A stretch of DNA of 24,916 nt from assembly GCA_964639275.1 (NCBI GenBank), contig CAZXCQ010000061.1, positions 1-24,916 on the forward strand, in the 5' to 3' direction. Origin of the DNA: CAZXCQ01 sp964639275. GTDB lineage: Bacteria > Desulfobacterota > DSM-4660 > Desulfatiglandales > Desulfatiglandaceae. The notes beneath the pieces are model-generated. The model was not told where the DNA came from. It worked only from the letters and a program-made list of their open reading frames with translations, and searched no databases. Position 1 is the stretch's first letter. Each line of letters starts with the position of its first letter. The translations under genes were made by a program, and so were the position numbers. Below are positions 1 to 7,260 of the stretch, in pieces.

Positions 1-80
1 CACCTTTCCCCCTGTTTTTTGAGATGTTACCGTTCTTTCATGAAATGAAGTCCATTTTCCGCACCAACCTGCGCCCAGGT
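1..80. other. Left edge, no complete gene
   Basis: This short stretch lies downstream of the minus-strand ATP-grasp gene. On the minus strand a purine-rich run (around 1-20) could be a ribosome binding site for a gene starting outside the window. In the intact plus-strand cluster the next gene is the phosphohistidine subunit, so its partner may lie just beyond the edge. That is inference only. Confidence 0.3.
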
Positions 81-1121
81 CTAAAAAGCTCCAAACTTCT
101 TAGCCATCAGCTCAGCGATATGAACGGCCGTTGAAACTTTCTTTTTTGCCGCCACCTTTGCCGGACGCGTTTGAAGCCAAAAGATGTTTTCAGGAAAACT
201 AAGATCCTGATCAACGGCCCATTCCATGTCCTGTGGACAGTTCAGGGACTTCTCTACGGAAAGGGCGACCCTGGAAATCTCTATGATCTCTTCATCACTG
301 ATACAGGGTGTGCCCTGCATCTTGTCAGGGACATCGGCCCAGTCTGCCCCCTTCTCAGTGTTCACGACACATTTTGTCTTTTGCCCCACATGTCTTTTGG
401 CGATCTCCAGGCTCTCCTTATCCACCACGAAGCCGTCCACACTCTCAGCGCCGCTCACGACGCCCTCGCCCAGGCCCCAGTTGGCCTCCAGGATGATCTT
501 GGAGTCATCGCCGGTCACCGGGTCCACCGTAAAGGTGATGCCCGAGGCCCTGGCATTGATCATCTTGGGGACCGCGACTCCCAGTTCATCCCCCAGGACC
601 GGGATGCCTTTGTTGATTCGGAAAGCCACAGCCCGGGTCGTGTAGGCGCTTGCCCAGACCTTTTTCACTTTTTCCAGCACGTCTTCGAAGCCACGCACGT
701 TGAGGTAGGTCTCAAACATCCCAGGACGGCTTTCGGTTCCGGCCGATCTGATGGAAACAGGCATTTCCGGGATGCCCACCCTTTCACAGAGTTCAAGGTA
801 GTGGCCACCGACGGCGTCCTTGACCTCTGGAGGCATCTCTTTTCCTGTTATGAGTTCCCGGATCGTTCCGCTGATCTCTTCAAACAGACTGATTCCCCCG
901 CCCTTAAGGTCACCCAGGCCCTCTATGTAGCGGGACATCTCCTCTCCGGTGCCGGTCTCACGGATAAATTTCCGATACATATCAAGGGACAGGGCGAATC
1001 CGGGGGGGACAGAAAGGCCCAACTTCATCATCTCTCCGAGGTTCGCACATTTTTTCCCCACCGTGTCGTTGTGTTCCTCCCCTAACTCCTCGAACCAGAA
1101 TATGAGTCTTTCAGAGCCCAT
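81..1121 (-). CDS. Split PEP-synthase ATP-grasp subunit (PpsB-like), copy 1, probably impaired
   Basis: The 346-residue protein matches only the N-terminal ATP/pyruvate-binding domain of PEP synthase and pyruvate phosphate dikinase, with no histidine or PEP domain. This is the architecture of the about 40-kDa ATP-binding subunit of phenylphosphate synthase. Seen motifs are KCANLGEM near residue 25, ARASGITFTVDPVTGD, EANWGLGEGVVSGAESVDGF and, near the end, WLQTRPAK. The start at 1121 is preferred because it matches the MGS start of the intact paralogue at 8660 and follows a GGGAGAGGG-like site; a 10-residue upstream extension is possible. Compared with that paralogue, six residues are missing just after Arg125-Ser126, which removes the Glu-Asp pair and the SFAGQ element of the ATP-binding loop. 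It is last in a minus-strand cluster whose SDR and regulator are broken, so it may be in early decay even though the frame is open. Confidence 0.72.
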   Translation of the reverse strand: MGSERLIFWFEELGEEHNDTVGKKCANLGEMMKLGLSVPPGFALSLDMYRKFIRETGTGEEMSRYIEGLGDLKGGGISLFEEISGTIRELITGKEMPPEVKDAVGGHYLELCERVGIPEMPVSIRSAGTESRPGMFETYLNVRGFEDVLEKVKKVWASAYTTRAVAFRINKGIPVLGDELGVAVPKMINARASGITFTVDPVTGDDSKIILEANWGLGEGVVSGAESVDGFVVDKESLEIAKRHVGQKTKCVVNTEKGADWADVPDKMQGTPCISDEEIIEISRVALSVEKSLNCPQDMEWAVDQDLSFPENIFWLQTRPAKVAAKKKVSTAVHIAELMAKKFGAF

Positions 1122-1151
1122 TTTTTCCCTCTCCCAAGCAGGTGGTTTCAT

Positions 1152-1570
1152 TTACTCCTGTTGCCTTTGTATCTTTATCCTGGATTCCAGAGAATCCTCC
1201 ACGTGATTGCGTTTATAGGAATACATGACCGCCAAGATCTTGGCCCGTTTTTTGCCCAGACTCCGTCCGGTATGGGGGATTCTGGAGTCAAAATAGATGC
1301 TGTCCCCTTCATGGAGGATTTATTTTCTGTTGTCATACACGAATTCACGGGTTCCTTATAGTGATATCCTTCAAGATTGACACTCGATATCTTTTTCCCT
1401 TGTCCTTTCCGAACGATGCACAGATCGATATCTTCAGGCAGCTCCAGGTCTTCAGCCGTTAAAACCGCCACATCCATATTCAGGGCATTGGCAATCTTAT
1501 TCAGTGTGGAAAAGGGAGGCGCCTTGTCCGATTTTTCGATCTTGGAGATATAACTTTTGCTTAAACCGCT
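1152..1570 (-). pseudogene. XRE-family regulator with cupin domain, truncated and broken
   Basis: The minus strand encodes the end of a helix-turn-helix domain (GLSKSYISKIEKSDKAPP, then STLNKIANALNMDVAVL) and continues through a linker to about 1365. The cupin domain follows in a different frame after an apparent internal deletion: EFVYDNRK, a TAA stop, then ILHEGDSIYFDSRIPHTGRS and KRAKILAVMYSYKRN. The stop replaces what is normally a Tyr in this cupin strand. XRE-cupin proteins are usually one-domain-each repressors that sense small molecules. The N-terminal half of the HTH is missing because the fragment is joined to the truncated SDR at about 1565. At least three lesions (5' truncation, internal deletion with frame change, stop) make this a pseudogene. 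It may once have controlled this cluster. Confidence 0.8.
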
Positions 1571-2005
1571 GAGTTCAGGTTGATGATCTTACCCTTTCCC
1601 TGTTTTTTCATCTGGGGAAAGACGGCCCTGCAACAAAGAAACGGCCCTTTCAGATTCACGGTCATCAGCCTGTCCCATTCTTCCAGGGGGATTTCAATGA
1701 AGGGCTTGCGCGTTATCCCGTAGATCATGGCCGCGTTGTTGATCAGGATATCTATCCCTTTGTAATGCTCGATCGTGTTTTTGACCATCTGGAGGGTATC
1801 CTGTTCCGACGTCACGTCGATCCTGAGGGACAAACTGCTGCCCCCTTTTGCCCGGATCTCTTCGGATGTTTGCCGGCTCCTTCTTCCAGAATATCGGCCA
1901 CCACGACCTTTGCCTTCTCCTTTGCCAGAGCCAAAAGAAAGTTTTACCCAAACCCCTGGCCCCTCCTGTCACAATGGCCACTTTACCCTTTAATCTGGCC
2001 AATCT
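1561..2005 (-). pseudogene. Short-chain dehydrogenase/reductase (SDR), frameshifted and truncated
   Basis: This is a broken paralogue of the intact SDR at 7810. The opening KGKVAIVTGGARGLGK contains the NAD(P) glycine motif. The frame then changes to give LLALAKEKAKVVVADILEE, and changes again before RIDVTSEQDT, IDILINNAAMIYG and VNLKGPFLCCRAVFPQMKKQ. It stops at KIINLNSAV, before the catalytic Tyr-x-x-x-Lys, where the sequence runs into the XRE-cupin fragment. The expected ATG appears as ATTG, so even the start codon carries an extra base. Two internal frameshifts, a damaged start and loss of the catalytic half show it is non-functional. It lies 33 bases downstream of the FAD oxidoreductase gene. 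Confidence 0.88.
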
Positions 2006-2038
2006 CTCCTCCTATCCTTTCATGGTCCACATAGAGTT

Positions 2039-3673
2039 TCAATTATCCAGGCCATGGTCTTTCGATATAATCTGATAACAGTTGTAGGAGCAGCCCCTTC
2101 CTGTCCCCACCCCGTTATGGGCAGCAGATGAGCAGAGGTAAAAGTTCTTGATCGGGGTCTTGTAACCGGACAGTTCCGGGGTCGGCCGGAAGCGGTCCAT
2201 CTGGGAGACGATCATATCGCCGCAGGCGATGGAGCCCTGGTGCATGTTGGGACGTCGCAACTCGATGTCATAGGGGGTGAAGACACGACAGCCGATGATA
2301 TTGTCCCGGGTCATGTTAGGGGCATATATCTGCCATTGATCGATAATGGCGTCTTCAAACTCTTTTCGGATCTCCTGCCACTGGCTCGGTAAAAAGAACC
2401 GTGTGGGGGCTGCGAATTCCTCGACCCCGATCATGTGTTTCCCTTCAGGCGCCCGGGATGGATCCCAGATGGTGTCCGGCCCCACAAACATGAAGAGCTT
2501 GCTGCTGATTCCGTTGACGAGTATCTCGGAAAGGTACTGGTTCGCCATGTAATCCGCGTTTCTCGGCCCCATGTACAGCCTGGGTTGGGGGCCGCAATCC
2601 GGGTTAAATGAGGCGGCTTTGTAATTAGGCAACTCATGCATGGCGAGAACGGCCCATATCACATTGTGTCTGTTGTATCTGATGTTTTTGACCCGCCTGA
2701 CAATCTTCTGGTCGAGATTATCTTCCCCTATGAGCTGGATGGTTTGAAGGGCGCTCAGGTTGCTGACTACCAGTTTTGTGGCCTCTATCTCTGTTCCGTC
2801 CTTTAAACGAATGCCTGCTGCCTTCCGATTCTTGATAAGAAGTTTCACCACCTCGCTGCGGACAAAGGACTCTCCCCCCATCTCCTCGAAGGCCTGGTGG
2901 AGCGCGTCCGTGACCTTCTGGCTGCCCCCTTTGGCAATGGCCGCGGGCTCCCAGGAGAGGACCAGGCCGATGGAGTGGACAAAACCGTGCAAGCCGATCA
3001 CGTCATCGGGCGCGCCCCCAAAGGAGGTCATGGATGCCCGGATGAAAAGGGTGCGAAGCTCTTCGCTCTCAAAAAGGTCGTAGGCCAGTTGCTGGCTGGT
3101 CATAAACTGGTAGATGGGATCAAAGCCATCTTTCGGGTCATCACACAGTTTTTCTAGTTCGTTCTTCTTTCCCCAGGGCACAGGGGGGCTGAAACGGTAC
3201 TTCCCCATGGCGGATTTCCATTTACTCACATATCTCCGGCATAATTCTTCGGCCGTATCGGCATCCCTTTTTGAAAACCGGCTGATTTCATTGAGGGTCT
3301 TTTGCAGGTTTTCATTGGATAGCTCTGTTTTCCCTGTCAGAGGATCAACCACATTATAGGCTGAGTAGCCTATCAGACAGGTGTCATTGTCAAAGATCAT
3401 GGCCTCATTCTCATCGGGGAAGATGTATTCCAGCCCCTTCTCCCTCAAATTGAAATCCTTGTAGGCCGGATGCCCGTAAAATCGGGTCCAGTTCGCTCCC
3501 GGGTTTAAACGAAAACCGGGAACAGGGCCCCCTTCACTGGTGACCGCGCCTCCCAACTTTGACTGTAATTCGAATATGCCTGTCTTCAATCCAGCCCGCT
3601 GCAAATAGCAGGCTGTTATAAGCCCATGATGGCCCCCGCCCACAACGATTGCATCGTAACTTGCATCACCCAT
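2039..3673 (-). CDS. FAD-dependent oxidoreductase, phytoene-desaturase-like, copy 1
   Basis: The 544-residue flavoprotein belongs to the broad CrtI/phytoene dehydrogenase-like family. The N-terminal dinucleotide-binding motif is seen as DAIVVGGGHHG at residues 7-17, followed by the acidic ribose-binding end of strand 2 (IFE) and LGGAV. The C-terminal FAD motif lies in YLCSSAAHNGVGTGRGCSYN. A GAGGAGGAG ribosome site precedes the ATG. It is clearly paralogous to the 547-residue protein at 18503, with the same length, the same GGGHH motif and colinear blocks throughout. No carotenoid genes are nearby, so carotenoid synthesis is not supported; desaturation or dehydrogenation of a cyclic or acyl substrate is more likely. 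It is the only fully intact-looking gene in a cluster of pseudogenes. The substrate is unknown. Confidence 0.85.
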   Translation of the reverse strand: MGDASYDAIVVGGGHHGLITACYLQRAGLKTGIFELQSKLGGAVTSEGGPVPGFRLNPGANWTRFYGHPAYKDFNLREKGLEYIFPDENEAMIFDNDTCLIGYSAYNVVDPLTGKTELSNENLQKTLNEISRFSKRDADTAEELCRRYVSKWKSAMGKYRFSPPVPWGKKNELEKLCDDPKDGFDPIYQFMTSQQLAYDLFESEELRTLFIRASMTSFGGAPDDVIGLHGFVHSIGLVLSWEPAAIAKGGSQKVTDALHQAFEEMGGESFVRSEVVKLLIKNRKAAGIRLKDGTEIEATKLVVSNLSALQTIQLIGEDNLDQKIVRRVKNIRYNRHNVIWAVLAMHELPNYKAASFNPDCGPQPRLYMGPRNADYMANQYLSEILVNGISSKLFMFVGPDTIWDPSRAPEGKHMIGVEEFAAPTRFFLPSQWQEIRKEFEDAIIDQWQIYAPNMTRDNIIGCRVFTPYDIELRRPNMHQGSIACGDMIVSQMDRFRPTPELSGYKTPIKNFYLCSSAAHNGVGTGRGCSYNCYQIISKDHGLDN

Positions 3674-3750
3674 CTCACTCCTCCTCTGTTAAATCAATTA
3701 TGACGGTTTGGTCAAAAGTCCATCTGCATGATGACCTTTTTCAGACTTCC

Positions 3751-4166
3751 TCAACCCTTGCCCATCTCATTGCCGGTAATGGATATGCAGGAGATCCCGC
3801 CCCAGACCGCTCCCCCCAGGTTATGGGACAGACCCAGTCGAGGGTTTCTCACCTGGCGCGGCCCTGCCTTCTCCTGAAGCTGTTGTATACTTCATACCGC
3901 ATCCTCAGGCCGCCGGCCCCCAGGGGGTGCCCGAAGCACTTCAGCCCGCCACCCGTGTTGACCGGCAACTTCCCCTTCAGGGTAAAGGTTTCGGCTTCTA
4001 TGTCCTCTTTTGCCCTGCCCCGCTTGCCCCAACCCAGGTCTTCATAGATCGTCATCTCATGGATGGTAAAGCAGTCATGCACTTCAGCCACGCTCAACGC
4101 TTCAAGGGGATCCCTGATGCCGGCCTGGGCATAGGCCGCTGCCCGCAAGGCCTCCTTGCCGCACCC
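3751..4166 (-). pseudogene. Thiolase (SCP-x/lipid-transfer type), C-terminal relic
   Basis: The minus strand reads KEALRAAAYAQAGIRDPLEA, then VAEVHDCFTIHEM, YEDLGWGKRG and LPVNTGGGLKCFGHPLGAGG. These are the C-terminal thiolase blocks, with the catalytic GHPLGA histidine and the EVHDCF block typical of SCP-x-like acetyl-CoA acetyltransferases. A one-base frameshift near 3890 moves the last block, QEKAGPRQVRNPRLGLSHNL followed by GGAVWGGISCISITGN, into another frame, where it ends at a TGA at 3751-3753. The N-terminal half with the nucleophilic cysteine is absent; instead the fragment abuts a biotin-carboxylase tail. It is a relic of a thiolytic or ketoacyl-CoA step once linked to this cluster. 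Confidence 0.85.
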
Positions 4167-4169
4167 GGG

Positions 4170-4390
4170 TCAAGGCGGCTGCGGCAGCGATCGCCGCGAT
4201 TTTCTTTTTTCCCATAGGGGTTGGCGGGACTTTTCCCCAGAGAATCTCCCTTCTCCGGTATCTGATGTATATGGTCGGACAGGCCGGTTTCCCTGTCGAT
4301 AAAGCCGGTATCAAGCTCTCCCGCCACATAGCGCGGGTTTTCCATGACCGCCAGATGGAATGGCATGCTGGTTTTGACCCCGACAATGAC
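4170..4390 (-). pseudogene. Biotin carboxylase, C-terminal fragment (3' side of the IS)
   Basis: Minus-strand reading from the insertion boundary gives VGVKTSMPFHLAVMENP, then RYVAGELDTGFIDRE, the characteristic C-terminal blocks of biotin carboxylase subunits of acyl-CoA and pyruvate carboxylases. The tail continues through PEKGDSLGKSPANPYGKK and, after a frame change, an alanine-rich KIAAIAAAAAL end, before it meets the thiolase relic. Removing the insertion sequence and one copy of the 6-bp duplication joins it in frame to ALYEYVI from the other side. It is part of the same broken gene as 6316-6975. Confidence 0.85.
4385..4390. repeat. Target site duplication, left copy
   Basis: AATGAC directly outside the left inverted repeat; an identical copy lies at 6316-6321. 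It corresponds to the Val-Ile codons of the biotin-carboxylase block ALYEYVIVGVKTS. Confidence 0.9.
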
Positions 4391-4412
4391 CCGTGTTCGA
4401 CAGTTGTAGGTT
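4391..4412 (+). repeat. IS left terminal inverted repeat
   Basis: CCGTGTTCGACAG followed by TTGTAGGTT. It matches the reverse complement of 6293-6315 except for one extra base after CCG and one T/C difference. Confidence 0.88.
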
Positions 4413-4531
4413 CTTAGGGGGTCAAAATAGGCCCAAAGTGGGTAAATATTGCCCTTAACCAATTGATTTTACTTGTTGGGACTTCTCCCCTATTCTCAGA
4501 ATATGTAGGCACACAATATGTATTCTTTTTA

Positions 4532-4567
4532 TTGACAAAATATGAAAAACATGCTATATTAATAGGC
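4532..4567 (+). promoter_or_regulatory. Strong sigma70-type promoter of the transposase, near-leaderless
   Basis: A perfect -35 (TTGACA, 4532-4537), 17-bp spacer and -10 (TATATT, 4555-4560) are seen. The ATG starts at 4568, only eight bases after the -10, so transcription would begin at or next to the start codon. No Shine-Dalgarno sequence lies between, consistent with a leaderless or nearly leaderless mRNA. Confidence 0.7.
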
Positions 4568-6220
4568 ATGTATGTACGTACAATAAAACGACAAAATAAA
4601 GACGGTTCTGTAGTTGAATACGTTCAGTTAGCCCACAACATCCGTCATCCTGAAAAGGGCTATGCAAAGGCCGAGCTCATTTACTCCTTTGGTCGCCGTG
4701 AGCAGCTGGATGTCGAAGCCATCAAAAGGCTTGTAAATAGCCTATGCCGGTTTCTCAGCCCGGAGGATGCCCTGCAACTCCAGGGCAAAGGCCGCGGAGA
4801 AAATCCTTTTAAATTTATCAACAGCTATCCTGCTGGTGGCGCTTATCTGTTGAGAGCACTCTGGGACCGGATCAAATTAAGGCAGTGTTTGAATGAGGCC
4901 CTTAAAGATCGGTCCCTTACTGCGCCCATTGAGGAAGCCTTGTTTGCCCTGGTAGCCAACAGAGCCCTTGCCCCATCATCGAAGCTGGCCGTTGAAGAAT
5001 GGGCAAGTATGGATGTATATCTTGGCAACCAGGACCCCATTGAGGTGCAGCATTTATACAGAGGCATGGACCTTCTCCTTGAACATCAGGATAGCGTCCA
5101 AAAGGAGGTCTTCTGGTCCACGGCTACTTTATTGAATCTCACGGTGGATCTAGTCTTTTTTGATACCACCAACACCTACTTTGAAATTGATGAGCCTGGT
5201 CCATCCGAACTCAAAGCTTTTGGCAAATCCAAGCATAAAAGAGACGACCTCCCCCAGGTCACCATCGGGTTGGCCATGACAAGGGAAGGTATCCCTGTGA
5301 GGTGTTGGGTCCTGCCTGGCAACCAGCACGATGCAACGTGTGTTGATCGGGTTCAAAAGGATCTCAACAATTGGAAACTGGGCCGGGTTGTCTGGCTCAT
5401 GGATCGTGGCATGACCAGTGATGAAAACCGGCGTATCTTACAAAGAGCAGGGGGTCATTACATCCTCGGTGAAAAACTTAGTGGTACCAATATCAACGAA
5501 GAAGCCCTGAGTCGAGGGGGAAGATTCCAAGTTCTGCGCGACAACCTTCACATCAAGGAGGTCAGTGTTGGTGAAGGAGTGGGTCGCCGTCGCTTTGTCA
5601 TCGTATACAATCCGGAGCAGGCCGAACACGACCGGCAGAGTCGAAACAGGGTATTGGAACGTATTGGATACGAGCTGAGCGCCCTAAAAGCCATGCAAAA
5701 AGACACCCAGGATAAGGCCAAATATTTATTACTCACCCATAGATCCATGGGGCGATATCTCAAAGAGCAAAAAAACGGCAGGCTTCGTATAGATAAAGCG
5801 AAAATCCGTCAAGAGGAGAAGCTTGACGGGAAGTATCTATTGAGCACGAGCGATGATAGCCTCCGAGCCGAAGATATAGCCTTGGGTTACAGGCAGCTTT
5901 ATGAACTGGAGCGTGATTTCTGGACTCTGAAAACTACGTTGTCTTTGCGCCCCGTTTATCATAGCAAAGATGATCGAATACGCTCTCATGTGCTCCTGTG
6001 TTGGCTCGCGCTCCTGCTGGTACGGATGGCCGAGCTTGAGACCGCCTTGACTTGGGATAGAATCCGCAAAGAGATGGACCGTCTCCATATAGGGGAATTT
6101 TTGAATAGAGATAGCCGTATTCTACAATATACAGAACTAACCCAAAATCAACGTAACATACTACAAAAACTAAATATTAAGCCTCCAAAGACCTTCAAAA
6201 AGATCGATTTAACCCCATAA
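4568..6220 (+). CDS. IS1634-family DDE transposase
   Basis: The 550-residue transposase has the IS1634-type N-terminus MYVRTIKRQNKDGSVVEYVQ. The catalytic core shows the first Asp in LVFFDTTNTYFEID, the second in VVWLMDRGMTSDENRR, and the third acidic residue in YRQLYELERDFWTLK, the Y-R-E-K-like signature of IS4-superfamily transposases. The start at 4568 is chosen because family members begin at MYVRT and the promoter lies immediately before it; an in-frame ATG at 4463 would add 35 non-conserved residues and lie upstream of the promoter. The reading frame is uninterrupted and full length. It is oriented opposite to the gene it interrupts. Confidence 0.93.
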   Translation: MYVRTIKRQNKDGSVVEYVQLAHNIRHPEKGYAKAELIYSFGRREQLDVEAIKRLVNSLCRFLSPEDALQLQGKGRGENPFKFINSYPAGGAYLLRALWDRIKLRQCLNEALKDRSLTAPIEEALFALVANRALAPSSKLAVEEWASMDVYLGNQDPIEVQHLYRGMDLLLEHQDSVQKEVFWSTATLLNLTVDLVFFDTTNTYFEIDEPGPSELKAFGKSKHKRDDLPQVTIGLAMTREGIPVRCWVLPGNQHDATCVDRVQKDLNNWKLGRVVWLMDRGMTSDENRRILQRAGGHYILGEKLSGTNINEEALSRGGRFQVLRDNLHIKEVSVGEGVGRRRFVIVYNPEQAEHDRQSRNRVLERIGYELSALKAMQKDTQDKAKYLLLTHRSMGRYLKEQKNGRLRIDKAKIRQEEKLDGKYLLSTSDDSLRAEDIALGYRQLYELERDFWTLKTTLSLRPVYHSKDDRIRSHVLLCWLALLLVRMAELETALTWDRIRKEMDRLHIGEFLNRDSRILQYTELTQNQRNILQKLNIKPPKTFKKIDLTP

Positions 6221-6292
6221 AATTGTAGGCACTACACGATTTTCTCAATACCGTGTAACTATTTGATGTTATTATGTTATCGTTATTTTGTA

Positions 6293-6315
6293 AACCTACG
6301 ACTGTCGAACATCGG
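6293..6315 (-). repeat. IS right terminal inverted repeat
   Basis: AACCTACGACTGTCGAACA then TCGG. It mirrors the left end and is followed directly by the AATGAC duplication at 6316-6321. Confidence 0.88.
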
Positions 6316-6975
6316 AATGACATATTCATAGAGCGCCCGTCGCATTTTGTCGATGGCCTCATGGCGCGCGGTCCTTACCCCAGGAGACGAGCTTCGATAT
6401 CATGGGATCGTAGAAGGGCGGGATCGTATAATGGATATACACGCCGTCGTCTACCCGAACCCCGATCCCGCCCGGAGAGCGGTAATCCTTGAGCCTGCCG
6501 GGTGAAGGAGCAAAGTCGTCCAAGGGGTCTTCGGCGTTGATGCGGCACTCGATGGACCAGCCGTCTATCAGAACCTCTTCCTGCCTTATGCTGAGGGGAA
6601 GTCCCGAGGCAATTCTTATTTGCTCCTTGATGATGTCGATTCCCGTAACCATCTCCGTAACCGGATGCTCGACCTAGATACGGGCGTTTACCTCCAGGAG
6701 GCAAAACCTTCCTTTGGAGAAAAGGAACTCCATGGTCCCCGCACCTTCATAGCCCACAAACCTGGCGGCCTTCGCGGCTGTCTCTCCCATTTTGGCGCGC
6801 ATGGAGGGCGTCACTGCCGGCGATGGAGATTCCTCGATCAATTTTTGATGTCTTCGCTGGATAGAACACTCCCGTTCCCCCAAGTGAATGGCATTCCCCC
6901 CTTGAATCTCCCAGAATCTGATCCGCCACGCATTCATCCGTGCCCGGCACCACAGGGACACCCGCCTCTATCATC
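6316..6975 (-). pseudogene. Biotin carboxylase, N-terminal/central fragment with several lesions
   Basis: Recognisable blocks in transcription order are MIEAGVPVVPGTDECVADQ, then HLGERECSIQRRHQKLIEE, AARFVGYEGAGTMEFLFSKG, LLEVNARI, an amber TAG (6674-6676), VEHPVTEMVTGIDIIKEQIR, WSIECRINAEDP, and finally HEAIDKMRRALYEYVI at the IS. These are canonical ATP-grasp biotin-carboxylase motifs; the TAG stands where the family has Gln in NARIQVEHPVTE. Between VADQ and HLGEREC the glycine-rich ATP loop is missing (internal deletion). Frameshifts occur near 6900 and 6358. With the IS insertion this gene is dead several times over. It normally carboxylates biotin at the expense of ATP in acyl-CoA or pyruvate carboxylases. 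Confidence 0.88.
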
Positions 6976-7260
6976 TAACAGTCGGGTCTTTCGCGCCCAG
7001 TACTCATTGGTGTGGACCGGGCTGGACGTATACATCAAAGACGGCACGACCTCGGCCCCCTCAGCCTTGGCAATGCGCGCGAAGTAAATGAATTTCTCCA
7101 TTTCATACTGATAATCATAAATCCAGAAACTTTTGAGTCCATTGGCAAGGATCGCTTTATCCAGAGGGTGATTACATCACGCGGGGTACTCAGGTCAAAT
7201 GAGGAGAGGCTTCCGATCTGATAGGCCCCCCGAATATAGGAAGACGCCTCATCCATTGAT
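6976..7260 (-). pseudogene. Biotin-dependent carboxyltransferase (HMGL-like) fragment fused to biotin carboxylase
   Basis: Minus-strand reading gives EASSYIRGAYQIGSLSSFDL, STPRDVITLWIK, then after a one-base shift near 7156 ILANGLKSFWIYDYQYEMEK, FIYFARIAKAEGAEVVPSLM and YTSSPVHTNEYWARKTRLL. The sequence around YTxSPVHT-x-EYW resembles the TIM-barrel carboxyltransferase domain of pyruvate carboxylase B and oxaloacetate decarboxylase alpha. Both ends are missing; the downstream end runs directly into biotin carboxylase at about 6980, indicating a deletion between two formerly adjacent genes. No start codon is visible. Confidence 0.7.

Larger units (their letters stand above)
4391..6315. mobile_element. 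IS1634-family insertion sequence, complete (1,925 bp)
   Basis: A complete element is bounded by near-perfect terminal inverted repeats of about 22-23 bp (4391-4412 and 6293-6315; both contain TGTTCGACAG and GTAGGTT, with one base gap and one substitution). The repeats are flanked by the 6-bp direct repeat AATGAC (4385-4390 and 6316-6321). It carries one transposase gene. Excising it with one duplication copy gives a continuous biotin-carboxylase reading frame, which confirms both boundaries. Ends and transposase look intact, so the element may still be mobile. Confidence 0.93.

Noticed and set aside
171..1085. Long open frame (304 codons) on the plus strand
   Set aside because: It lies wholly opposite the ATP-grasp gene, which carries clear family motifs; the plus-strand product has no recognisable domain.
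2039..3673. Carotenoid biosynthesis (phytoene desaturase proper)
   Set aside because: No phytoene synthase, cyclase or other carotenoid gene is present; context is catabolic with ETF.
6674..6676. In-frame TAG in biotin carboxylase as a possible pyrrolysine codon
   Set aside because: The position is Gln in the family, and the same gene has frameshifts, a deletion and an IS; simple decay explains it.
1152..7260. Frameshifts as sequencing or assembly errors
   Set aside because: Plus-strand genes over the rest of the window are clean, and the lesions include deletions, gene fusions and an IS insertion that base-calling error would not produce. Individual one-base shifts could still be errors; read mapping would settle them.
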